From Chryseobacterium sp. LAM-KRS1 (GTDB lineage: Bacteria > Bacteroidota > Bacteroidia > Flavobacteriales > Weeksellaceae): a stretch of 64,000 nt of DNA. Within the stretch, counting starts at the first letter, position 1. Each line of letters begins with the position of its first letter. Positions 18,424-26,561 of the stretch are shown here, one piece after another. The notes under the pieces were generated by a model that was not told the DNA's origin, made no database searches, and saw only the letters and a program-made list of their open reading frames with translations. The DNA is taken from positions 732,818 through 796,817 of the forward strand of contig NZ_JAAOIZ010000003.1 in the NCBI RefSeq assembly GCF_013184525.1, given 5' to 3'. The position numbers and the translations under genes were made by a program.

Positions 18424-18589
18424 TTTAACGATACTATTTCCGAATAGATTTTGGATAAAAGCCATATTGAGGAATATCATATATTTTCTTCACTGAAATG
18501 ATCGCATAGAACAATTGAATTTTAAATTATTATTTTCCTTAGTAACTCTCTTTTTTTAAGAAATTCATTCAAATTGTGAAAAAAAAATT

Positions 18590-18597
18590 TACATTTG
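18590..18597 (+). promoter_or_regulatory. candidate -7 promoter element of the GG-leader peptide gene
   Basis: TACATTTG matches TAnnTTTG exactly and would give a leader of roughly 30 bases. The -33 position is poor (ATTC). Confidence 0.5.
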
Positions 18598-18632
18598 ATA
18601 CGTTGTACAAAACCTAAAACAATTAACTTATT

Positions 18633-18809
18633 ATGAAAAATTCAAAAAAAATTTCAAGAGAAAGCTTGAAAACAATTAAGGGAGGATTTAAAATGTGTAA
18701 TGCTGAGTTACCTAATTTCGGCTGTGGTGATGCAGAGTTTTTCTGCTGTGGACCTGGCGGTTGCAGAAGAATAGCAGATCTTCCACCAGGATCTTGTATT
18801 GCACAGTAA
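18633..18809 (+). CDS. bacteriocin-like peptide precursor with double-glycine leader and six-cysteine core
   Basis: A 58-codon gene. The leader MKNSKKISRESLKTIKGG (1-18) is the ComC/bacteriocin-type double-glycine leader common in Chryseobacterium and relatives. The predicted 40-residue core after G18 has six cysteines (C22, C31, C38, C39, C44, C55), two glycine-rich turns and three prolines. GG leaders are normally cut by the C39 peptidase domain of an ABC exporter; none is encoded nearby. It has an upstream -7 box and a 15-bp terminator of its own, so it is a free-standing transcription unit. Disulfide-rich or otherwise modified secreted peptide is an inference; its activity is unknown. Confidence 0.75.
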   Translation: MKNSKKISRESLKTIKGGFKMCNAELPNFGCGDAEFFCCGPGGCRRIADLPPGSCIAQ

Positions 18810-18840
18810 TTTTTCCTTTTATTCAAATTATTAAATTACA

Positions 18841-18882
18841 AATACGGCTGGCTCAATAATGAGCCAGCCGTATTTTTTTTAT
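18841..18882 (+). terminator. strong intrinsic terminator of the peptide gene
   Basis: A perfect 15-bp stem (AATACGGCTGGCTCA / TGAGCCAGCCGTATT), ATAA loop, then a run of T. The opposite strand has a weaker T-run, so it may also help end guaB. Confidence 0.9.
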
Positions 18883-18901
18883 ATTAATCTTATTACTACA
18901 A

Positions 18902-20362
18902 TTATAAGGAATAATTAGGAGCTTCCTGTGTGATAATCACATCGTGCGGATGAGATTCTTTCAATCCACTTCCTGTGATCATGACCATTTTTGTATCTTT
19001 CTGTAAAGCCTCAATATCTTTTGCTCCACAGTAACCCATTCCTGCTCTAAGTCCACCGGTTAATTGGAAAATTACATCTTCCAGTTTTCCTTTGTGGGGA
19101 ACCCTACCTTCAATTCCTTCAGGAACGAATTTTTTAGCCTCACTCTGGAAATATCTTTCTTTTCCTCCTCTTTTCATTGCCGAAAGACTTCCCATTCCCT
19201 GGTAAGACTTGAACTTTCTACCCTGGAAAATAATTTCTTCTCCCGGAGCTTCATCAGTTCCTGCTAAAAGAGATCCAAGCATTACCGCTCCTGCCCCACT
19301 CGCAATAGCTTTTACAATGTCCCCAGAAAGTTTAATTCCACCGTCAGCAATTACCGCTACATTTTTAGATTTAGCATAATCGTACACATTGTATATCGCA
19401 GATAACTGAGGAACCCCAACTCCTGCTACTACTCTGGTTGTACAGATTGAACCCGGGCCAACACCTACTTTAAGAACATTTGCTCCTGCTTTGATCAAAT
19501 CTTTTGCTGCTTCAGCAGTTACAATATTTCCTCCCACGATATCCAGATCCGGATATGCTTTTCTGATCTCAGAAATCTTATCTAAAACTCCTTTGGAGTG
19601 TCCATGAGCCGAATCAATCGCTACAATATCAACACCTGCCTTTACCAGCGCTGCAATCCTGTCCATGGTATCTTCTCCTACTCCTACTCCGGCACCCACA
19701 ATAAGGCGGCCATTCTGATCTTTATTCGCATTAGGATACTCCAATTGATTGTCGATATCTTTAATCGTAATCAATCCTACCAATTTATTGTCTTTGTCTA
19801 CAATAGGAAGTTTTTCAACACGGTTCTTAAGAAGGATTTCTTTAGCCTTTTCAAGATTGGTGTTTTTATCGGAAGTGATCAGATTTTCTTTCGTCATGAT
19901 CTCCTCAACTTTCATATCAAGATTTTCCTGATACTTAACATCTCTGTTTGTGATGATCCCAATAAGAACATTATTCGGATCTACAACTGGTAAACCAGAA
20001 ATTTTATATTTGGACATCATTTCTTTAGCCTGAGCTAAAGTATGATCTTTTGAAAGGGTAACTGGATCAGAGATCATTCCATTTTCAGAACGTTTCACAC
20101 GGTTTACCTGTGCCGCCTGTTCTGCGATCGTCATATTTTTGTGAATGAAACCAAGTCCACCAACTCTTGCTAATGCAATAGCCAGATCGCCTTCAGTAAC
20201 TGTGTCCATCGCAGCAGATACTATCGGAACATTCAGGGTAATTTTATCGGTAAGTCTTGATTTTAATGATACCTGGTTAGGTAAAACTTCTGAATAAGAA
20301 GGGACTAGAAGAACGTCATCGAAAGTGATGGCTGTCTCTACAATTTTGTTATGAATAGACAT
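18902..20362 (-). CDS. guaB: inosine-5'-monophosphate dehydrogenase
   Basis: 486 residues, the usual bacterial length. TIM barrel interrupted by two CBS domains (about 93-210), phosphate-binding loop and catalytic cysteine C307 in GPGSICTTR, and the flap region around [10 protein letters not shown]. It oxidises IMP to XMP, the committed step of GMP synthesis, in the cytoplasm. Monocistronic with a TAATTTTG -7 box. Confidence 0.97.
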   Translation of the reverse strand: MSIHNKIVETAITFDDVLLVPSYSEVLPNQVSLKSRLTDKITLNVPIVSAAMDTVTEGDLAIALARVGGLGFIHKNMTIAEQAAQVNRVKRSENGMISDPVTLSKDHTLAQAKEMMSKYKISGLPVVDPNNVLIGIITNRDVKYQENLDMKVEEIMTKENLITSDKNTNLEKAKEILLKNRVEKLPIVDKDNKLVGLITIKDIDNQLEYPNANKDQNGRLIVGAGVGVGEDTMDRIAALVKAGVDIVAIDSAHGHSKGVLDKISEIRKAYPDLDIVGGNIVTAEAAKDLIKAGANVLKVGVGPGSICTTRVVAGVGVPQLSAIYNVYDYAKSKNVAVIADGGIKLSGDIVKAIASGAGAVMLGSLLAGTDEAPGEEIIFQGRKFKSYQGMGSLSAMKRGGKERYFQSEAKKFVPEGIEGRVPHKGKLEDVIFQLTGGLRAGMGYCGAKDIEALQKDTKMVMITGSGLKESHPHDVIITQEAPNYSL

Positions 20363-20376
20363 CTTTACTTTCTTTG

Positions 20377-20407
20377 CAAAATTAGGCTATTTTAGTGAGA
20401 TATGAAA
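20377..20407 (-). promoter_or_regulatory. guaB promoter
   Basis: On the minus strand TTTC (20407-20404), 19-base spacer, TAATTTTG (20384-20377). The -7 box is an exact match; the -33 box matches three of four bases. Confidence 0.6.
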
Positions 20408-20455
20408 ATCCTTTTTAATAGTTTAAATAAAAATTAATAATCAATAAGTTAAATC

Positions 20456-20486
20456 AAAAAACCGCCCTTATATAAAAAGCGGTTTG
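20456..20486 (-). terminator. intrinsic terminator of the sigma factor/GIN operon
   Basis: Minus strand AAACCGC ... GCGGTTT followed by TTTTGATTT, 44 bases after the stop of the last gene of the operon. Confidence 0.75.
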
Positions 20487-20529
20487 CACAAAATAAAATG
20501 AGTTATATGAACTAAATATAATATATTTT

Positions 20530-21237
20530 TTATTTAGCCGTGAGCTGTCCCTTTTCGTCGACACTCTCTATATGCGTCTGGTTGTTTTTATCTACATAGA
20601 TCTTAAGACGTATGCGTCCTTTATCATCCCGTATAAAAAGTCCTACATCGCCATTCGCTGTTTTTCCGGCGAAAAAACGCTCACTCCCCAATTTTCCTTC
20701 TTCTTTCAATTTGGCAAAAGCTTTCTTCAGCGCTATTGGGTCATTAAGCTTTTGTAAAGAATCATCAAACCTTATTACTTTTTCGAGCGGGAAATCATCC
20801 GGTCTGTCCCAAAGTTTGAGTCCGTATGATCTTTTTTTATCCGCCCCAATACCTTCACTATATTGAAGTTGCATGATCTGATCCGTTTTCCTCTGGTCTA
20901 CAGAGTATACCATTCCTGAACCTTTTTCATCGGCATCATATACCAATCCTCCACATTCATCACCTAAAGAATTAAAGAAAATCAGTCCGGCTTCCCTTTC
21001 TCTTGCTTTAAGAGGTTTGTTATTCAGTAATCCTGGATGCTGTCGTTTTTTATTACTGATTACCATTTTGAGTGTTCCGTCTTTTTCGACAATATTAATT
21101 CTTTCAACATCAATTTCCTCAAACCTCTGATGGTCATTACTGCTTTTAAAAGCCAGTAAAAACAACAAAACAAAAGCTACTGTAAGCGATGCTGCATATA
21201 TCTTCAGCATGCGCACTTCTCTGATTAATTTTTCCAT
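20530..21237 (-). CDS. hypothetical membrane-anchored protein
   Basis: 235 residues: short basic N-terminus, one membrane anchor (about 12-30), then a soluble domain with repeated short motifs of the type GLIFFNSLGDECGGLVYD and GLFIRDDKGRIRLKIYVD, which suggest a beta-strand repeat. Recurrent in Bacteroidetes as uncharacterised protein; family name not recalled. Last gene of the sigma/anti-sigma/GIN operon, 26 bases after the DUF4252 gene. Confidence 0.75.
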   Translation of the reverse strand: MEKLIREVRMLKIYAASLTVAFVLLFLLAFKSSNDHQRFEEIDVERINIVEKDGTLKMVISNKKRQHPGLLNNKPLKAREREAGLIFFNSLGDECGGLVYDADEKGSGMVYSVDQRKTDQIMQLQYSEGIGADKKRSYGLKLWDRPDDFPLEKVIRFDDSLQKLNDPIALKKAFAKLKEEGKLGSERFFAGKTANGDVGLFIRDDKGRIRLKIYVDKNNQTHIESVDEKGQLTAK

Positions 21238-21263
21238 GTAAATAATTTATTGTTAAAAATAAA

Positions 21264-21770
21264 TTATTTATCTGAAGCTGAATTAATGAATTTTGAAATA
21301 TCATCCGGAGTAAAATTCCCCTTTACATCCACGAATACCAATTCTCTATCTGAATTTACCGTGATCAGCATATTTTTTATGGTTTCCCCGGATTGCTTTA
21401 CACGAACATTTACATTATCTCCATTATGTTTTATGGTCGCCCAGTCTTCATAATTGTTATTATTAAGATATCTTGCATAATCTGCTAACATCTCCTGATC
21501 TCCGTTTTCTACCGTCAATACTTTTATTTTTGATATTTTCTTTACCAACTGAGCGGTAGCCTCACCATCCTCTTCTTCTTTTAATGCTTTTCTGATAAAA
21601 GGTTTTGCCAGGAACATGGGTACATTGACGCTTTCAAACTTTGCTCCTTTAAAATCATAGCCTGAGTCCGAAAAGAATTCCATATTAGGTTTGTGTGATA
21701 CTACACAAGACTGAAGCAAAAATACCGTGCAAGCTGCAAGCAAAATGGTTCGTAAGTTTTTCATGGTCAT
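21264..21770 (-). CDS. DUF4252 domain lipoprotein
   Basis: 168 residues. Lipoprotein signal with Cys at 22 (LLQSC); the remainder is one DUF4252 domain (KKISKIKVLTVENGD ... FVDVKGNFTPDDISKFI). It ends with the same short pattern found in the upstream gene's N-terminal domain (LDGKLSMDDLSKII), so the two are related. Gap of 5 bases to the upstream gene: same operon. Role unknown; DUF4252 lipoproteins often accompany ECF sigma factors in Flavobacteriia. Confidence 0.85.
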   Translation of the reverse strand: MTMKNLRTILLAACTVFLLQSCVVSHKPNMEFFSDSGYDFKGAKFESVNVPMFLAKPFIRKALKEEEDGEATAQLVKKISKIKVLTVENGDQEMLADYARYLNNNNYEDWATIKHNGDNVNVRVKQSGETIKNMLITVNSDRELVFVDVKGNFTPDDISKFINSASDK

Positions 21771-21775
21771 CAGGT

Positions 21776-23059
21776 TTAGTTTATGGATCTCAGACTTCCA
21801 CCGGAAACCTTACTGATATTGGAGTCAATTCTCGGATTTCCTTTATATTTAATGGATCCTCCGGAAGATGCTTTAGCCTTAAGCTTATCCGTTACATTGA
21901 TGGTAAGACTGGATCCGGATGTAGATTCCACTTCCAATTCACTTAATCTTAAGTTTTCTGCTTTACAAGATGCACCACTGCTTATATCAATAACTCCGGA
22001 AGTTGCCTGCCCTTCAAGTATGGTATCTGACCCACTTGAAGCTTTAACAACGACGGACGAAGTATTAAGACTTATTTTTATACTGGCTCCTGAAGTAGAA
22101 CTCACGTCTGTGGTACCAGAAACATTAAATTTTCCTTTGATTGTAGATCCTGATGAAGCATCAATATCCATACGGTTCTCCTTTACCGGATTTACTGCTG
22201 TAAAGTTTGCTCCGGAAGATGCTTTCACACTACTCATTCTTGGAGAAGAAACATTTACACTTAAGTTTTTAAATCTGACATTTCGTTCGCCCTTATTGTC
22301 AACATAAACTTTTAAAATACCATTCTCTACTTTGGTGATTACATATTGAAGCTTATCCGCATCTGCAATAACCTTTACACTTGTCGGGCTTTCCTGCTTA
22401 TAAACGAGATTTACTCCCGTGCTCACCTGAATTCCTGAGAACTCACCCACATTTCTTGCTTCACCATTAAGGTATGAAGTACTACTCTCTGAAGTAAAGC
22501 TGCTTCGTGTAGTATTGGTACTCGAGCTTACTTTTGTTTCACTGGATTTTATAATCTTACTGAGATCATCCATTGATAGTTTCCCATCCAGCATTACTAA
22601 AACATTCCCGCCATCACCACTGTCAATACTCAACAGGACATCATCCAATATTCCTTCTTTTGCTCCTGAAGATAGAAATTTTATTTTGCTTTCCTTACTA
22701 TTCACGCTCATCACTTCGCTATAGTTCAGGTTATTTAAATAGGTAGAAATATCTTTATTGATCTGGGAGATATTACTTTGTATTTTTTTACCTCCCGGAG
22801 AGTTTACGTTTTCAGGGCTCTCTGTAATCAGAATCTTTAATCCATTAATCTTTGTCAATAATGGTTTGATCTGATCCAGCTGAGAATCATCGATATTCAG
22901 GCTGCTAAGCATCCCAAACATGGGTTTTGCAATTTTAATAGAAGTTACACCTTCTACCTGCTGGTATTTTTCAAAAAGTTTATCGAATTTGTCATCCTGC
23001 CCATATACTGTAAAGAAGTGGGAGAAGGCAAGTGCGAATATTATCAATATTTTTTTCAT
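21776..23059 (-). CDS. DUF4252 plus head-GIN domain secreted protein
   Basis: 427 residues: signal peptide (1-20, ending VYGQ), a DUF4252-type domain (about 22-175), a Ser/Thr linker, then a GIN/DUF2807 beta-helix (about 200-425) with many SSGS/SSGA repeats and the typical opening FSGIQVSTGVNLVYKQ. GIN domains form right-handed beta-solenoids in envelope proteins of Bacteroidetes; their function is not known. It lies between the anti-sigma-like gene and the DUF4252 lipoprotein, so expression is probably under that sigma factor. Confidence 0.88.
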   Translation of the reverse strand: MKKILIIFALAFSHFFTVYGQDDKFDKLFEKYQQVEGVTSIKIAKPMFGMLSSLNIDDSQLDQIKPLLTKINGLKILITESPENVNSPGGKKIQSNISQINKDISTYLNNLNYSEVMSVNSKESKIKFLSSGAKEGILDDVLLSIDSGDGGNVLVMLDGKLSMDDLSKIIKSSETKVSSSTNTTRSSFTSESSTSYLNGEARNVGEFSGIQVSTGVNLVYKQESPTSVKVIADADKLQYVITKVENGILKVYVDNKGERNVRFKNLSVNVSSPRMSSVKASSGANFTAVNPVKENRMDIDASSGSTIKGKFNVSGTTDVSSTSGASIKISLNTSSVVVKASSGSDTILEGQATSGVIDISSGASCKAENLRLSELEVESTSGSSLTINVTDKLKAKASSGGSIKYKGNPRIDSNISKVSGGSLRSIN

Positions 23060-23121
23060 GAGTCAATTTTTAATTTTAAGCTGATAATTAATACCTGATC
23101 AGGGAGTAATCTCTTTTTTTG

Positions 23122-23790
23122 TTAATAGTTATCATCCATTACTTTTGGCTGTACTAACTTTTCGCTAACATTATTTGCAAATATTTGAAATGAATATTTA
23201 GTCACATTAATAGCCTCTTCAACATTATCGATCCTTTTTCCGTTTACAATAACATAATTGTTATTGTAGCCTGTAGAATCTTTCGAAGCAACATTCAATT
23301 TTCTATAAGAAGAATTATCTGTAAATTTTGGTCTTACTTCTTTTTTCAGTCTTCCTCTTTTAGGAAGAATCTCATCCAGAACATCTTTTTCCGCAACTGT
23401 GTTTCTCTGAAAGACAGAATCACTTTTTATTGCTGCAATACTGTCTGCACTGTTTACAGCGACCTGCCGTTCTGGTTCATGATTTTCTTCAATGAAATCC
23501 TGCTTTTGTTGCTTGATCTGGTTTTCTACCAATTTTGACTGGTCTGCTACCGGAACATTTTGGTAGTAATTGAAGATCAATCCTGCACTTACAAGCAATA
23601 CTACACTTGCAGCCATCCAGAACCATTTGGGGAAAGAAGGTTTTTTCTTTTCCAGAGGAATGATCTTATGATCATCATTATCTATACCTTCTGCTTTTTG
23701 AAGAAAATCTTCAAAATCCCAATTCATCTTTTCTTCCTTCATACCACGGAAGATTTCGTCGTACTTATCTTGAAATTGATCGTTGTTCAT
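23122..23790 (-). CDS. putative membrane anti-sigma factor
   Basis: 222 residues with one membrane segment (about 55-76) after a short N-terminal domain (DEIFRGMKEEKMNWDFEDFL) and a Ser/Asp-rich periplasmic part. It overlaps the 3' end of the ECF sigma gene by 26 bases and precedes the exported GIN proteins. Position and topology fit an anti-sigma factor; there is no HxxxCxxC zinc motif, so this rests on context. Confidence 0.72.
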   Translation of the reverse strand: MNNDQFQDKYDEIFRGMKEEKMNWDFEDFLQKAEGIDNDDHKIIPLEKKKPSFPKWFWMAASVVLLVSAGLIFNYYQNVPVADQSKLVENQIKQQKQDFIEENHEPERQVAVNSADSIAAIKSDSVFQRNTVAEKDVLDEILPKRGRLKKEVRPKFTDNSSYRKLNVASKDSTGYNNNYVIVNGKRIDNVEEAINVTKYSFQIFANNVSEKLVQPKVMDDNY

Positions 23791-24274
23791 AATTCATCAG
23801 TTGTGAGATTTGTTCTTTTACTTTTTGTCTTGCACGCATAAGATTGACTCTTACTGCATTTTCCTCCATTTCCAGCATCTCTGAAATTTCAGATACTTCA
23901 TATTCCTCTACATCTTTCAAATGGATAACCATCTTTTGTTTTTCAGGAAGTTCATTAATAAATCCTATAATATGTTCTTTAAGGTTATTAATATCCATAC
24001 TGTAAAGTTCCGACCGGTGAATCTGCATATCTGCAAAACCAGCCTTCACATCATGATGCTTCAATCTGTTAAGGCATTCATTCCGAACGGATTTTAATGC
24101 ATAGGATTTTAAATTTCCGAATTGCTCCAGTTCTTCTCTTTTCTGCCAAAACTTTACCATAAGATCCTGCACCACATCTTCTGCTTCATCACTGCTCATG
24201 ACAAACCTCTTCGCAAAACGATACATCTCGTTTTTGAGAATAAACACCGTATTCTTAAAGGTCTCTTGGGTCAT
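23765..24274 (-). CDS. ECF RNA polymerase sigma factor
   Basis: 169 residues from ATG 24274 (MTQETFKNTVF); an in-frame ATG at 24304 would add 10 hydrophobic residues unlike the family, so I prefer the shorter form. Region 2 is FAKRFVMSSDEAEDVVQDLMVKFWQKRE and region 4 is LPEKQKMVIHLKDVEEYEVSEISEMLEM with the HTH, both in lengths normal for sigma-70 ECF factors (long runs split here for brevity). Heads a five-gene operon ending at 20530. Confidence 0.92.
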   Translation of the reverse strand: MTQETFKNTVFILKNEMYRFAKRFVMSSDEAEDVVQDLMVKFWQKREELEQFGNLKSYALKSVRNECLNRLKHHDVKAGFADMQIHRSELYSMDINNLKEHIIGFINELPEKQKMVIHLKDVEEYEVSEISEMLEMEENAVRVNLMRARQKVKEQISQLMNYEQRSISR

Positions 24275-24331
24275 AAGTTTTGTTTCTATGAGTAAGACAA
24301 TCAAAAATTAAATTCTATTACATCACAAAAT

Positions 24332-24362
24332 AAAAAAACTTCAAAAAAATGAAGTTTTTTTT
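24332..24362 (-). terminator. intrinsic terminator of the GlmU-like gene
   Basis: A 12-bp stem AAAAAAACTTCA / TGAAGTTTTTTT with a six-A loop; T-run on the minus strand after the stem, 11 bases beyond the stop. Confidence 0.8.
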
Positions 24363-24372
24363 ATAATCAGGA

Positions 24373-25533
24373 TTAATAGCTGTCAAAAATATATCTTAAA
24401 ATCCTCTTATCTTCGTCTGTGAGAGCCACTTTTCTTCTGGCCATTGCTCTTTCTGCCACTTCGTAAGCTTTATCCAATTTAAATCGTTCATCTCCCTTAA
24501 ATCCACCCCAGGAAAAATTCTCTATGAGATTAGGAGGAAAACCTTCTTTAAAAATATTGGAAGCAACACCAATTACAGTTCCTGTATTCAGCTGGGTATT
24601 GATTGCTGTCTTGGAATGATCTCCCATGATCAGCCCGGCAAACTGTAATCCTGTATCTTCAAATGCCTTCGTCCTGTAGCTCCAGAATTTTACTGTTCCG
24701 TAGTTATTTTTCATATTTGACGAATTGGTATCCGCTCCAAAATTACACCACTCCCCGATTACCGAGTTTCCGACAAATCCTTCATGACCTTTACTGGAAT
24801 ACCCGAATACAATAATATTATTAACCTCTCCTCCTATTTTACACTGAGGTCCAATGGTGGTTGCACCATAAATTTTTGCCCCCAGATTAAATTTAGAATC
24901 ATCACAAAGGACAATAGGACCACGAAGATGGCAGCCTTCCATTATTTCCGTATTCTTTCCGATATAAATCTTTCCGGTCTTTGTATTGAGTGTTGAAAAT
25001 TCTATCTGTGCCCCTTCTTCAATAAATAAATCTTTTTTATCTCCTAAGAATCCATTGGTGGAGGAAAGTTCCTGAGAGGTTCTTCCTTTGGTAAGGAGAT
25101 CAAAGTCAAAATCAATCGCCTTATGATTATAGGTAAACAGGTCTTTAGGTTTTTTAAAGAAAACAAGTTCTTCTTTGATATCAGTCATTTTTTCAATCTG
25201 ATTCAGGGAAAACTCCTTCATATTGATTTTTGCCGCAATCAATTCGTCTTCGTATACTAAAGCTTCACCTTGCTTAAGGTCTTTTATTTGTTGCAGGACC
25301 TGCTCAGTAGGTAGAAAATTAGTAACGAGAAAAAGACTTTCTTTTTCTTCCGGGTTTTTAAATTTTTCCTGAAGGTAATTTTCTGTGAAATAGGAAATTT
25401 CAGAGTTTTCCAATAATTTCTGCCATCTCTCTGAAAATGTCAGGATTCCGCAACGCATTTCTGCAATGGGGCGGGTAAAAGTAAGGGGAAGAAAGTCTTC
25501 CCAATATTGTGCATCTGAAAATACTAATTGCAT
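24373..25533 (-). CDS. GlmU-family putative sugar nucleotidyltransferase
   Basis: 386 residues. The N-terminal part (1-~190) resembles a degraded nucleotidyltransferase domain, opening MQLVFSDAQYWEDFLPLTFT; the C-terminal part (about 200-345) is a left-handed beta-helix of hexapeptide repeats (IEFSTLNTKTGKIYIGKN, ... IGEWCNFGADTNSSN). This two-domain type is common in Bacteroidetes as a GlmU-like protein separate from true GlmU; exact reaction unknown. Cytoplasmic. Confidence 0.85.
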   Translation of the reverse strand: MQLVFSDAQYWEDFLPLTFTRPIAEMRCGILTFSERWQKLLENSEISYFTENYLQEKFKNPEEKESLFLVTNFLPTEQVLQQIKDLKQGEALVYEDELIAAKINMKEFSLNQIEKMTDIKEELVFFKKPKDLFTYNHKAIDFDFDLLTKGRTSQELSSTNGFLGDKKDLFIEEGAQIEFSTLNTKTGKIYIGKNTEIMEGCHLRGPIVLCDDSKFNLGAKIYGATTIGPQCKIGGEVNNIIVFGYSSKGHEGFVGNSVIGEWCNFGADTNSSNMKNNYGTVKFWSYRTKAFEDTGLQFAGLIMGDHSKTAINTQLNTGTVIGVASNIFKEGFPPNLIENFSWGGFKGDERFKLDKAYEVAERAMARRKVALTDEDKRILRYIFDSY

Positions 25534-25964
25534 TTTTAAGAAGTTAGAGGTTAGAAGTTAGAAATCAAAGGCTTGAAACTGGAAGTAATACCGTACTTGT
25601 GGTGTTGTTTTCCGGATATGAGCTCCTTATTTCTACTCAGAACAAAAATACAAAAACATATGAGAAATCAGAAAAGGTATTTCGGGGATGCGGGATCCGA
25701 GGTATGAAGTGCGAGCGTGCTGATCTTATCTTTTAATAAATGACCTCTGCAATTTCGGTAGAAATCTGTTTTTAAAATGGTCAAAGTGAGTATTGTTAAT
25801 TACTTACTTTATATTATATTTTAGATCTCTGATCTTCTCAGATTCATACAGATTTTTGCATTTGTTTCATGAATCCTTGTAGGCTTTTGTAAAAATATGA
25901 TTGTTAATTTATAATATTGACAACTGTTTATCATTTATCAATTATCATTTATTATTAATTAATC

Positions 25965-26060
25965 TAGCCCCGATAGAAGCGGATACCCCGCAACAAGTAT
26001 TGGATTTGCCCTGGCGTGAGGAGTAAGAGTGGATAGCGGGAAAAAGCTCCTAAAAAGAAT
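25965..26060 (+). repeat. candidate dispersed structured element (AGCCCCGATAG...GCTCC type)
   Basis: The segment opens TAGCCCCGATAGAAGCGGAT and closes GGATAGCGGGAAAAAGCTCC. The ends could pair (CCCGC with GCGGG; AGC with GCT). From memory this opening/closing pair recurs in intergenic regions of many Flavobacteriia; I cannot verify this here. It could belong to a known RNA motif such as Flavo-1, but that assignment is a guess. Orientation is given for the strand that reads AGCCCCGATAG. Confidence 0.4.
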
Positions 26061-26070
26061 CTCACCTCAT

Positions 26071-26100
26071 AAAAAAAGTCTTCCAAAATTTTGGAAGACC
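26071..26100 (-). terminator. intrinsic terminator of rpmE2
   Basis: Perfect palindrome GTCTTCC-AAAATTTT-GGAAGAC at 26078-26099 with a seven-T run on the minus strand. Confidence 0.85.
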
Positions 26101-26124
26101 TTAATATCTTTAAATGTCAAAAAA

Positions 26125-26376
26125 TTACTTAGCGAATTTTTTGTATTTGTTCATAAATTTATCTACTCTACCAGCAGTATCTACTAACTTTACTTTACCA
26201 GTGTAGAAAGGGTGAGAAGTAGAAGAGATTTCCATTTTGATCAAAGGGTACTCTTGTCCTTCATACTCGATAGTGTCTTTTGTTTCTGCAGTAGACTTGC
26301 AAAGAAACACCTCGTCGTTACTCATATCTTTGAAAACAACAAGTCTATAATTTTCTGGGTGAATTCCGTTTTTCAT
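26125..26376 (-). CDS. rpmE2: 50S ribosomal protein L31, type B
   Basis: 83 residues from ATG 26376 ([19 protein letters not shown]). A longer frame upstream would add 34 residues over the promoter and is rejected. Only one cysteine (CKST), so this is the zinc-independent type B form; the middle ([26 protein letters not shown]) is characteristic of L31. Has its own near-perfect promoter and a strong terminator. Confidence 0.95.
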   Translation of the reverse strand: MKNGIHPENYRLVVFKDMSNDEVFLCKSTAETKDTIEYEGQEYPLIKMEISSTSHPFYTGKVKLVDTAGRVDKFMNKYKKFAK

Positions 26377-26448
26377 AATACAATTTTTAAAAAAATTAAA
26401 GTTTGCTTTCGAAATAGTAATGGATATTTCTCTGCTAATTTTAGGCTG

Positions 26449-26479
26449 CAAAAATACAATATTTTTTCTAATATCCAAA
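26449..26479 (-). promoter_or_regulatory. rpmE2 promoter
   Basis: On the minus strand TTTG (26479-26476), a 19-base spacer, TATTTTTG (26456-26449): exact matches to both flavobacterial boxes. Confidence 0.8.
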
Positions 26480-26528
26480 TAGCTAGTCCAATATTTTTTT
26501 CTTGATAAGAAATTTAAAGTATTTTCGT

Positions 26529-26536
26529 TAAATTTG
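26529..26536 (+). promoter_or_regulatory. candidate -7 element of the beta-helix lipoprotein gene
   Basis: TAAATTTG, exact TAnnTTTG, 25 bases before the ATG at 26562. The nearest TTG lies 24 bases upstream, rather far. Confidence 0.45.
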
Positions 26537-26561
26537 GAATCTATATTAAACTTTAATTTCG

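Larger units (their letters stand above)
25534..26124. other. 591-base intergenic region with repeats and a candidate structured element
   Basis: No gene seen. Near 25544-25565 GTTAGA occurs three times in a short stretch. Bases 25936-25959 form a 24-mer that recurs, inverted and with one mismatch, at 63797-63820. A G+C-rich, apparently structured segment follows at 25965-26060, listed separately. The rpmE2 terminator is at 26071-26100. Confidence 0.5.

Noticed and set aside
18623..18826. 67-codon minus-strand reading frame opposite the GG-leader peptide
   Set aside because: It is antisense to a better-supported peptide gene with leader, promoter box and terminator in the right direction.
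21783..22307. 174-codon plus-strand frame opposite the GIN protein
   Set aside because: A shadow made by the Ser/Gly-rich repeats of the minus-strand GIN gene; no signal or family.
26377..26478. N-terminal extension of L31
   Set aside because: It covers the rpmE2 promoter and adds residues never found in type B L31.
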